Of a stretch of DNA of 10,913 bases, positions 1-5,457 are shown piece after piece. Within the stretch, counting starts at the first letter, position 1, and each line of letters opens with the position of its first letter. The stretch comes from an uncultured Lachnospiraceae bacterium (lineage in GTDB: Bacteria; Bacillota; Clostridia; Lachnospirales; Lachnospiraceae): NCBI GenBank assembly GCA_900549995.1, contig URQQ01000102.1:1-10913 (forward strand), in the 5' to 3' direction. The notes beneath the pieces were generated by a model. That model saw only the letters and a list, made by a program, of their open reading frames with translations. It searched no databases and was not told where the DNA came from. The position numbers and the translations under genes were made by a program.

Positions 1-110
1 AACAGTATAACGAGGTAAAGAAAGAGCTGAAAGAATACGGCATTATCAAGCAGAACGTGGATAGCATTTTGCGGGTGACGCCGGGAAAGGAGCATATACA
101 GGAGCTATGA
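1..110 (+). CDS. C-terminal end of a probable relaxase/mobilisation protein (partial)
   Basis: An open frame enters from the left edge and its codons from base 3 encode 35 residues (start QYNEVKKELKEYG, end GKEHIQEL) before TGA at 108-110. The tail is charged and helical, with no domain visible in this fragment. The call rests mainly on context: the frame overlaps the next gene by ATGA, and cysteine-rich VLP genes usually follow relaxase genes in Clostridia conjugative and mobilisable elements. The tail also resembles relaxase C-termini I remember from such elements, but no catalytic motif is inside the window. It could instead be another mobilisation protein. Confidence 0.45.
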   Translation, partial: QYNEVKKELKEYGIIKQNVDSILRVTPGKEHIQEL

Positions 111-460
111 ACATACCGAGAATGAATTACCGCCAGTATCGCAAGGCCCGCAGGCTCACACATGAGTGCTGCAATTACTGTGACGGAAACTGCCTCCTGC
201 TGGACGATGGAGAGGAATGTGTTTGTGTGCAGAGCATTTCCTATTCCGTTCTGTGCCGATGGTTTCAGGCCGCCGTCCTCCCACTGGACGCGGCGCTTTA
301 TGCCGAACTAATGGAGCGGAGCCAGGCGTTGCGCTGCCGGGAGTGCGGAAAGCTGTTTTCTCCCAGACGGCCCAACTGCCTTTACTGTCCGGCCTGTGCC
401 GAAAAACGCAAGCGTCAGAGCAAGAAGCTGTGGGCGAGGAAGCACAGGGGCTATGCGTAG
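107..460 (+). CDS. Cysteine-rich VLP-type protein of a conjugative element
   Basis: A 117-residue protein with twelve cysteines (21, 22, 25, 29, 38, 40, 50, 77, 80, 91, 94, 97) and a VLP triplet at 57-59, matching the cysteine-rich VLP family of Clostridia integrative elements. The C-terminal half has a zinc-ribbon-like pattern (CxxC at 77-80, then C91, C94, C97), followed by a very basic tail (KRKRQSKKLWARKHRG) that could contact nucleic acid. No signal peptide or membrane segment is visible. The ATG overlaps the TGA of the upstream gene, so translation is probably coupled. The biochemical role of the family is not known to me; zinc binding is inferred. The last 34 codons recur at 5182-5286 as a truncated second copy. 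Confidence 0.75.
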   Translation: MNIPRMNYRQYRKARRLTHECCNYCDGNCLLLDDGEECVCVQSISYSVLCRWFQAAVLPLDAALYAELMERSQALRCRECGKLFSPRRPNCLYCPACAEKRKRQSKKLWARKHRGYA

Positions 461-567
461 AAAAAGTAAAAGGAAAAAACCCTGATTTCGCAGGGCTTTT
501 TCCCTTGGTCGGATGGGTGGTCGTATGTTAATATCTTTTCTCCTGGAAACGGCATTTACTTTTTCTA
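355..567 (+). repeat. Direct repeat copy 1: VLP gene 3' end, terminator and flank
   Basis: This stretch aligns with 5181-5391. Over the coding part (355-460 against 5181-5286) there are no gaps and about 15 mismatches in 106 positions by eye. A 2-base length difference lies between the terminator and the end. The last 23 bases (545-567 against 5369-5391) are identical. Similarity stops just after 567, where the methionine cargo begins. Confidence 0.85.
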
Positions 568-568
568 T
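457..568. repeat. Outer inverted repeat around the terminator (copy 1)
   Basis: GTAGAAAAAGTAAA at 457-470 is complementary to TTTACTTTTTCTA at 555-567, giving 13 pairs; the 14th base at 568 is T instead of C. The left arm includes the VLP stop codon. The arms enclose the terminator hairpin and about 50 further bases. The same arrangement, with a perfect 14-bp arm, is present in the second copy. Confidence 0.7.
469..506 (+). terminator. Rho-independent terminator after the VLP gene
   Basis: The core stem is ccctg (480-484) with cagggg-type partner cagggc from 491, loop 485-490. It continues outward through A-rich and T-rich arms to 469 and 506, with A.C mismatches at 479/496 and 471/504. The T tract at 497-501 forms part of the outer stem. 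It ends transcription of the relaxase-VLP operon before the cargo. Confidence 0.7.
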
Positions 569-612
569 AAGGCGGCCATTCCATGACCAACCTATGAAAC
601 AGCAGAAATCCA

Positions 613-621
613 TGTTATACT
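613..621 (+). promoter_or_regulatory. Candidate extended -10 promoter for the LysR gene
   Basis: TGTTATACT at 613-621 fits an extended -10 element (TGn followed by TATACT) about 90 bases before the LysR start. No good -35 hexamer lies 17 bases upstream (TATGAA at 593-598). It is the best promoter-like sequence between the terminator and the gene. Confidence 0.35.
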
Positions 622-709
622 GATACATATATTTATCTTTATTGGGTGCGGTAATCACACATTGGTAAGATACCGATGTGCCAGTTTCATTAGAAAGCGG
701 GTGAACAAA

Positions 710-1645
710 ATGACCTTACAACAGTTGCGGTATGTAGTAGCAGTGGCAGAAACCGGAACGATTACAGAAACAGCGGACAAGCTCTTTCTTTCACAGCCCA
801 GCCTTACCAATGCCATCCGTGAGCTGGAAAAAGAAATGAAGATTCAAATTTTCCACAGGACAAAGAAAGGAATCATACTTTCTAAAGAGGGAGAAGATTT
901 CTTAGGCTATGCCAGGCAGGTATTGGAACAGGCGGCAATTCTGGAAGATAAGTATAAAGGCGGAGACGGTGGGAAAAAGCAATTTTGCGTTTCCACACAG
1001 CACTACTCTTTTGCGGTGAATGCCTTTGTGGATTTAATTAAGGAATACGGGCAGGATACATATGATTTTTCTCTTAGAGAAACACAGACCTGTGAAATTA
1101 TTGAGGATGTGGCTCATATGAAGAGTGAAATCGGTATCCTGTTTCTGAATGATTTTAACGAAGCGGTTCTTAACAAGATTTTAAAGTCCCGCGATTTGAA
1201 ATTCCATCTTTTGTTTGTGGCAACCCCACATGTGTTTATCAGCCGAAACCATCCGTTTGCAGGCCGTTCCATCCTGACCAATGAGCAGCTTGCCCCCTAT
1301 CCTTATCTGTCCTTCGAGCAGGGGGAGCATAATTCCTTCTATTTTTCCGAAGAACTTTTCTCCGTTTCAGAACGAAAAAAACAGATCCGGGTACGGGACA
1401 GGGCAACGTTGTTTAATCTTTTAATCGGGTTAAACGGGTATACGGTATGCAGCGGCGTAATTGATGAACAGTTGAATGGCAAGGATATTATTGCGGTTCC
1501 TCTCGCAGAAGAAAGCCACATGCGCATCGGTTATATTACGCACCAAAAGGGCAGAATCAGTAGGCTGGGAACGACTTATTTGGAGGCCTTGAAACACTAT
1601 GTAGATGCAGAACACATGGGAGGCTGTAATTCAAACGAGAGTTAA
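710..1645 (+). CDS. LysR-family transcriptional regulator, candidate regulator of metEF
   Basis: A 311-residue LysR-type regulator. The N-terminus (MTLQQLRYVVAVAETGTIT) carries the family winged helix-turn-helix, with the helix-turn-helix at about residues 18-38 including LSQPSLTNAIRELE, then a linker and an effector domain of about residues 90-295. The ATG at 710 is preferred over an upstream in-frame TTG at 662 because it begins exactly where the family begins and has a purine-rich site (agcgggtg) just before it. Length is typical. It lies upstream of metE in the same direction, with a 227-base gap. LysR proteins are often transcribed divergently from their targets, so this layout is slightly unusual. 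A MetR-like role, sensing a methionine precursor and activating metEF, is inferred from position only; sequence alone does not identify the ligand. Confidence 0.85.
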   Translation: MTLQQLRYVVAVAETGTITETADKLFLSQPSLTNAIRELEKEMKIQIFHRTKKGIILSKEGEDFLGYARQVLEQAAILEDKYKGGDGGKKQFCVSTQHYSFAVNAFVDLIKEYGQDTYDFSLRETQTCEIIEDVAHMKSEIGILFLNDFNEAVLNKILKSRDLKFHLLFVATPHVFISRNHPFAGRSILTNEQLAPYPYLSFEQGEHNSFYFSEELFSVSERKKQIRVRDRATLFNLLIGLNGYTVCSGVIDEQLNGKDIIAVPLAEESHMRIGYITHQKGRISRLGTTYLEALKHYVDAEHMGGCNSNES

Positions 1646-1680
1646 AACGTCCGTTTCTATCCTCTGTTCATTGATTGAAA

Positions 1681-1717
1681 AGCGTCTATCCATAGCTTGA
1701 AGCTATGGATAGACGCT
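1681..1717 (+). terminator. Perfect 17-bp hairpin between LysR and metE
   Basis: Arms 1681-1697 and 1701-1717 are perfectly complementary with a 3-base loop (tga). It sits 35 bases after the LysR stop and before the proposed metE promoter, so it probably ends the LysR transcript. The bases after it on the plus strand (acttatatat) are a poor U tract, whereas on the minus strand the stem is followed by TTTTC. It may therefore be bidirectional or have another function such as an RNA-stability stem. Confidence 0.55.
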
Positions 1718-1729
1718 ACTTATATATAT

Positions 1730-1758
1730 TATACAAATCCAGTCATGTGATTTATACT
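1730..1758 (+). promoter_or_regulatory. Candidate metE promoter
   Basis: TATACA (1730-1735), a 17-base spacer and TATACT (1753-1758) form a plausible promoter with a weak -35. A weak -35 fits a promoter that needs an activator such as the adjacent LysR protein. The remaining leader (about 1765-1872) shows neither S-box nor T-box conserved elements. Confidence 0.35.
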
Positions 1759-1842
1759 GATAACAACGATCATATCTGGTGTATAGCCGGTTTGATTTCA
1801 TGGAGTTCCCAATTCTCGTTTGAGTTTGGTGGATTCTATTGC

Positions 1843-1867
1843 GATAAGAGATAAGACGATAAGGAGG
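1843..1867 (+). promoter_or_regulatory. metE ribosome-binding site with GATAAG repeats
   Basis: AGGAGG at 1862-1867, five bases before the ATG at 1873, is a strong Shine-Dalgarno site and fixes the metE start. GATAAG occurs three times at 1843, 1850 and 1858, and the last copy runs into the AGGAGG. The repeats may be chance purine-rich leader. Confidence 0.75.
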
Positions 1868-1872
1868 AAAGG

Positions 1873-4143
1873 ATGCAGACATCAGTAATCGGATTTCCCA
1901 GAATCGGAACCTTACGGGAATTGAAGTTCGCTTCTGAGAAATATTTTAAAAAGGAAATTTCCGAAAAGGAATTGCTACAAACAGGGAAAGAGCTGCGGGT
2001 TACACATTGGAATACACAGAAACAGGCTGGCATTGACTATATCTCCTGTAATGACTTTTCGTATTATGATATGGTGCTGGACACAGTGGTTTTATTCAAT
2101 CTAATTCCCAAACGATACAAAGAATTGAACCTGTCGGATTTGGATACCTATTTTGCAATGGCACGAGGCTACCAGGGGACTTCTGGCGATGTCAAGGCTC
2201 TTGCGATGAAAAAATGGTTCAATACCAATTACCATTACATTGTTCCGGAAATCGAGGATGATATGCAAATCATACTTGCGGGGAACAAGCCGTTTGCAGA
2301 ATACAAAGAAGCAAAAGCCCTAGGAATTGAAACAAAACCCGTTGTAATCGGGGCCTATACCCTGCTTAAATTATGCCGTTATACAGGCAAAAAAACCTTG
2401 AAAGATATTGCAGGTTCTGTTGCGAAAGCCTATCAGGAGTTTCTTCACTCTTGTGAAGAAATCGGAATCCCATGGATTCAGTTTGACGAACCGTCTCTTG
2501 TGCAGGATATGGATCAGGAAGCCATCTCCTTGTTCCAGCAACTATATGATTCGATTCTTTCAGACAAAAGAAACTGCCATGTTCTATTGCAAACGTATTT
2601 TGGAGATGTCAGGGATATTTATCAGGAACTTCTTACCATGCCCTTTGACGGGATCGGCTTGGATTTTATTGAGGGGAAAAAGACCGCTTCCTTGATTGAA
2701 GCATATGGTTTTCCGCAGGATAAGCAGTTATTTGCCGGGTTGATTAACGGAAAAAACATTTGGAAGAACCACTATGAACCAACCTTGCGGATGATAAAGA
2801 TGTTGCAGGCAAAGAGTATCCAATGTGTATTATCGACCTCCTGTTCGCTCCTGCATGTTCCTTACACATTAAAGCATGAGCACATGTTATCCAAACACTA
2901 CACATCGTATTTCGCATTTGCAGAAGAAAAACTGGACGAGCTTGCGCAGCTTAAAGAACTTGCCCAATGTGAGGACTATCATGTAGCGTCATCTTATCAG
3001 GCGAACACAAAGCTGTTTGCGCAAGCAAGAGATTGCGTGAATGAAGATGTGCATCAACGGCTTTCCCGGATCACCGAAGATGATTATATCAGAAAACCCA
3101 GTCGCAACAAGCGGCAGGTATTGCAGAAACAGAAACTTGCATTGCCGGAATTCCCAACTACAACCATCGGTTCATTTCCCCAGACAAACGATGTAAAAGT
3201 AAAGCGATCCACTTACCGCAAAGGTGAAGTATCGGAAACAGAATACAAGGAGTTTATCAAAAAGAAAATTACGGAGTGCGTCAGATGGCAGGAAGAAATC
3301 GGACTGGACGTGCTGGTTCACGGAGAATATGAACGAAACGATATGGTGGAGTATTTTGGCGAAGCATTAGGAGGCTTTCTGTTCACAGAAAAAGCATGGG
3401 TACAGTCTTATGGTACGCGATGCGTAAAACCACCCATTATATGGGGGGATGTCTATCGTGAAAAAACCATTACCATTGAGTGGTCTGTCTATGCACAGTC
3501 CTTGACGAAAAAAGCAATGAAGGGAATGCTGACTGGCCCTGTAACAATCCTCAACTGGTCATTTCCACGAGAGGATATTTCTATCAAGGAATCCATTTCC
3601 CAAATTGCCCTAGCGATTCGTGATGAGGTATTGGATTTGGAGAAGAACGGAATTAAAATCATACAGATTGATGAGGCGGCTCTTCGGGAAAAACTGCCGC
3701 TTCGGAAATCAGACTGGCAGAAGGAATATTTGGATTTTGCAATTCCTGCGTTCCGCCTGACACACAGCGGCGTCCGACCGGAAACACAAATCCATACACA
3801 TATGTGTTACAGTGAGTTCACAGACATTATTCCGGCGATTGACGATATGGACGCCGATGTCATTACGTTTGAAGCATCCCGTTCTGATCTGCAAATACTC
3901 ACTTCGCTGCGGGAACACAACTTTGAAACAGAAGTGGGCCCGGGAGTATATGATATACATTCCCCAAGGGTTCCCTCTGTGGAGGAAATCGTTGCGGCCC
4001 TTCATATCATGCTTACCAAAATCGACTCAACCAAGCTCTGGGTCAATCCTGACTGTGGATTAAAGACAAGGGGGATACCGGAAACAGAGGAAAGCCTTAA
4101 ACATATGGTAGAGGCGGCAAAAGTGATTCGGAAAGACGTATAA
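1873..4143 (+). CDS. metE: Cobalamin-independent methionine synthase MetE
   Basis: 5-Methyltetrahydropteroyltriglutamate-homocysteine methyltransferase, 756 residues, full length (the E. coli enzyme is 753). It transfers a methyl group from 5-methyl-THF polyglutamate to homocysteine in the cytoplasm, giving methionine without vitamin B12. The N-terminal half opens with GFPRIGTLRELK, with the RELK motif at 15-18. The C-terminal catalytic half begins near TTTIGSFPQT. The zinc ligands are all present: H643 and C645 (HMC), E667 (FEAS) and C728 (PDCG), each offset by two from E. coli H641, C643, E665 and C726. The protein should therefore be active. metF follows after four bases, so the two form an operon. 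The start is set by the AGGAGG at 1862-1867. Confidence 0.97.
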   Translation: MQTSVIGFPRIGTLRELKFASEKYFKKEISEKELLQTGKELRVTHWNTQKQAGIDYISCNDFSYYDMVLDTVVLFNLIPKRYKELNLSDLDTYFAMARGYQGTSGDVKALAMKKWFNTNYHYIVPEIEDDMQIILAGNKPFAEYKEAKALGIETKPVVIGAYTLLKLCRYTGKKTLKDIAGSVAKAYQEFLHSCEEIGIPWIQFDEPSLVQDMDQEAISLFQQLYDSILSDKRNCHVLLQTYFGDVRDIYQELLTMPFDGIGLDFIEGKKTASLIEAYGFPQDKQLFAGLINGKNIWKNHYEPTLRMIKMLQAKSIQCVLSTSCSLLHVPYTLKHEHMLSKHYTSYFAFAEEKLDELAQLKELAQCEDYHVASSYQANTKLFAQARDCVNEDVHQRLSRITEDDYIRKPSRNKRQVLQKQKLALPEFPTTTIGSFPQTNDVKVKRSTYRKGEVSETEYKEFIKKKITECVRWQEEIGLDVLVHGEYERNDMVEYFGEALGGFLFTEKAWVQSYGTRCVKPPIIWGDVYREKTITIEWSVYAQSLTKKAMKGMLTGPVTILNWSFPREDISIKESISQIALAIRDEVLDLEKNGIKIIQIDEAALREKLPLRKSDWQKEYLDFAIPAFRLTHSGVRPETQIHTHMCYSEFTDIIPAIDDMDADVITFEASRSDLQILTSLREHNFETEVGPGVYDIHSPRVPSVEEIVAALHIMLTKIDSTKLWVNPDCGLKTRGIPETEESLKHMVEAAKVIRKDV

Positions 4144-4147
4144 CAAA

Positions 4148-5029
4148 ATGAAGATTTCAGAACTATACCAAGCAAAACAGAATCAGGGGAACCCTTCTAA
4201 AAAAACCTTGTCCTTTGAAATATTCCCCCCAAAAAAGGACAGTGAGTTAAAGAACATTGACAAAACCCTGGCTGTGTTATGTGAACTGAATCCCGATTAT
4301 ATCAGTGTGACATTCGGTGCGGGAGGTGGTGCGAACCGCAACCGCACCATAGAGCTTGCGAAACGAATCAAACAGGAATATCATGTAGAGCCGGTGGTCC
4401 ACTTAACCTGCCTACACTATGATAAAGCAGAAATTGATGAGTTTGCAAGGGTTCTTGCCAACGCCGGTCTGCAAAATGTCCTTGCACTTCGGGGTGATAA
4501 AAACCCGGATATGAGGGAAAAAGAATCGTTTTGTCATGCATCGGATTTGATTGCGTACCTGAAAGGCAAATGGGACTTTTGCTTTTTAGGAGCTTGTTAC
4601 CCAGAGTGTCATCCTGAATCTGAGGATAAAGTCGGTGAGATCAGGCACTTAAAAGCAAAGGTAAACGCAGGCGCGGAGGTGTTGCTGTCACAATTATGTT
4701 TTGACAATCATGCGTTCTTTCGCTTTCAGGAGGCTTGCAGGATTGCCGACATTCAGGCTCCGATCATTCCAGGCATCATGCCCGTGATCAATGCCGCACA
4801 AATCAAGAGGATGATTACCATGTGTGGTGCAACATTTCCCGTCCAATTTCAAAAAATCATTCAAAAATACGAATCGAATAAGGAGGCTCTTTTTGATGCG
4901 GGAATGTCCTACGCATTAAGCCAGATTATTGATCTGCTTGTCAGCGATGTGGAAGGGATTCATTTATATACGATGAATAATCCCTTGGTTGCAAGGCGAA
5001 TATGTGAGGGTATCCGCAATATCGTATAA
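4148..5029 (+). CDS. metF: 5,10-Methylenetetrahydrofolate reductase MetF
   Basis: A 293-residue flavin-dependent reductase converting 5,10-methylene-THF to 5-methyl-THF, the methyl donor used by MetE. The TIM-barrel signatures are in place: FEIFPPK with the catalytic-type glutamate at E24, SVTFGAGGG at 53-61, HLTCLHYD at 85-92, and ALRGD with D117, corresponding to the E28 and D120 positions of E. coli MetF. Length matches bacterial single-domain MetF, with no C-terminal regulatory extension. The ATG follows the metE stop by four bases and has only a weak, distant GGAAAG (4130-4135), so translation is probably coupled to metE. The terminator at 5102-5146 closes the operon. Pairing with metE makes the module self-sufficient for the methylation step. 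Confidence 0.95.
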   Translation: MKISELYQAKQNQGNPSKKTLSFEIFPPKKDSELKNIDKTLAVLCELNPDYISVTFGAGGGANRNRTIELAKRIKQEYHVEPVVHLTCLHYDKAEIDEFARVLANAGLQNVLALRGDKNPDMREKESFCHASDLIAYLKGKWDFCFLGACYPECHPESEDKVGEIRHLKAKVNAGAEVLLSQLCFDNHAFFRFQEACRIADIQAPIIPGIMPVINAAQIKRMITMCGATFPVQFQKIIQKYESNKEALFDAGMSYALSQIIDLLVSDVEGIHLYTMNNPLVARRICEGIRNIV

Positions 5030-5101
5030 GTTTCTGAGAGCGTATACAAGCAGAAGTAACTATGTGTAGGCGCAGGATCTCCAAATAAGTCCCAGATAGC
5101 G

Positions 5102-5146
5102 GGCAGCAGTTTTGAAGTAGTTTATTTCAAGGCTGCTGCCTTTTTT
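5102..5146 (+). terminator. Rho-independent terminator of the metEF operon
   Basis: ggcagcag (5102-5109) pairs with ctgctgcc (5133-5140). An inner stem ttgaa/ttcaa (5112-5116 with 5126-5130) extends it, and six T residues follow at 5141-5146. It lies 72 bases after the metF stop. Confidence 0.9.
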
Positions 5147-5181
5147 ATACGATACAAATTTCAAGTTCCGAATACAATCGG

Positions 5182-5286
5182 TTTTCTCCCAGGCGGCCCA
5201 ACTGCCTTTACTGTCCATACTGCGCTGAAATGCGCAAGCGCCGGAGCAAGAAGCTGTGGGCGCGAAAACACAGGGGGCATGCGTAG
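5182..5286 (+). pseudogene. Truncated cysteine-rich VLP gene, last 34 codons only
   Basis: In frame with residue 84 of the intact protein at 107-460, this fragment encodes FSPRRPNCLYCPYCAEMRK through KHRGHA and then TAG. It keeps the last three cysteines and the basic tail. There is no start codon, ribosome site or N-terminal part, so it is a remnant. Most changes against the intact copy are synonymous or mild (AC to YC, KR to MR, Q to R, Y to H). This suggests that the fragment came from a functional relative and not from long decay. Confidence 0.85.
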
Positions 5287-5392
5287 AAAAAGTAAAGGGA
5301 AAAGGCCCTGAAATCTCTGGGCCTTTTCCCTTGGTCGGAGGTGTGGCTGAGTGTTACTATCCCCCCCCGGAAACGGCATTTACTTTTTCTAC
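5283..5392. repeat. Outer inverted repeat around the terminator (copy 2)
   Basis: GTAGAAAAAGTAAA (5283-5296) and TTTACTTTTTCTAC (5379-5392) are perfect 14-bp inverted arms enclosing the terminator hairpin and a C-rich stretch. The left arm covers the TAG of the VLP remnant. The arms are kept in both copies although the DNA between the hairpin and the right arm has diverged. Confidence 0.75.
5295..5332 (+). terminator. Strong, probably bidirectional terminator
   Basis: aagggaaaaggccc (5295-5308) pairs perfectly with gggccttttccctt (5319-5332), a 14-bp stem with a 10-base loop. On the minus strand the stem runs into TTTACTTTTTC, so it could also stop read-through from the convergent ABC operon. 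Against copy 1, the pair A478-T497 has become G5304-C5323, a compensatory double change that preserves pairing. Confidence 0.8.
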
Positions 5393-5404
5393 AAATAGGC
5401 AACC

Positions 5405-5423
5405 AAAAAGCAATCGAGGATTG
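5405..5423 (-). terminator. Weak candidate terminator of the ABC operon
   Basis: On the minus strand CAATC (5423-5419), loop CTC and GATTG (5415-5411) are followed by CTTTTT (5410-5405). The stem has only five pairs. It lies 35 bases after the stop of the second ABC gene. The stronger hairpin at 5295-5332 may be the real end. Confidence 0.3.
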
Positions 5424-5457
5424 TTTGACCAATTCAGCCGGAAATAGATTGTACTTT

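Larger units (their letters stand above)
5181..5391 (+). repeat. Direct repeat copy 2: VLP gene 3' end, terminator and flank
   Basis: Second copy of 355-567, in the same orientation and about 4.8 kb away. Similarity starts abruptly at 5181 (gttttctccc) and ends at 5391. The copy differs at roughly 14 percent of positions in the coding part, so it is not a recent tandem duplication of copy 1. The interval 5147-5180 between the metF terminator and this copy matches nothing I recognise and is the likely junction. Of the gene-free interval 5030-5457, the rest holds only the terminators and repeats listed. Confidence 0.85.

Noticed and set aside
217..531. Open frame overlapping the VLP gene in another frame
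   Set aside because: It has no ribosome site and runs through the terminator hairpin; it is a shadow of the VLP coding sequence.
662..709. Longer LysR start at TTG 662
   Set aside because: The extra 16 residues do not belong to the LysR fold, and the ATG at 710 gives the family's normal N-terminus.
1718..1872. Possible SAM (S-box) or T-box riboswitch before metE
   Set aside because: No conserved S-box core, no T-box AGGGTGG-type sequence, and no terminator/antiterminator pair before the AGGAGG was visible.
5147..5180. Insertion-sequence end or target-site duplication at the junction
   Set aside because: No terminal inverted repeat, transposase gene or matching short duplication near 568 was found.
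5361..5368. Run of eight C residues as a possible phase-variation tract
   Set aside because: It lies in non-coding DNA between the terminator and the right arm, and no promoter or coding frame depends on its length.
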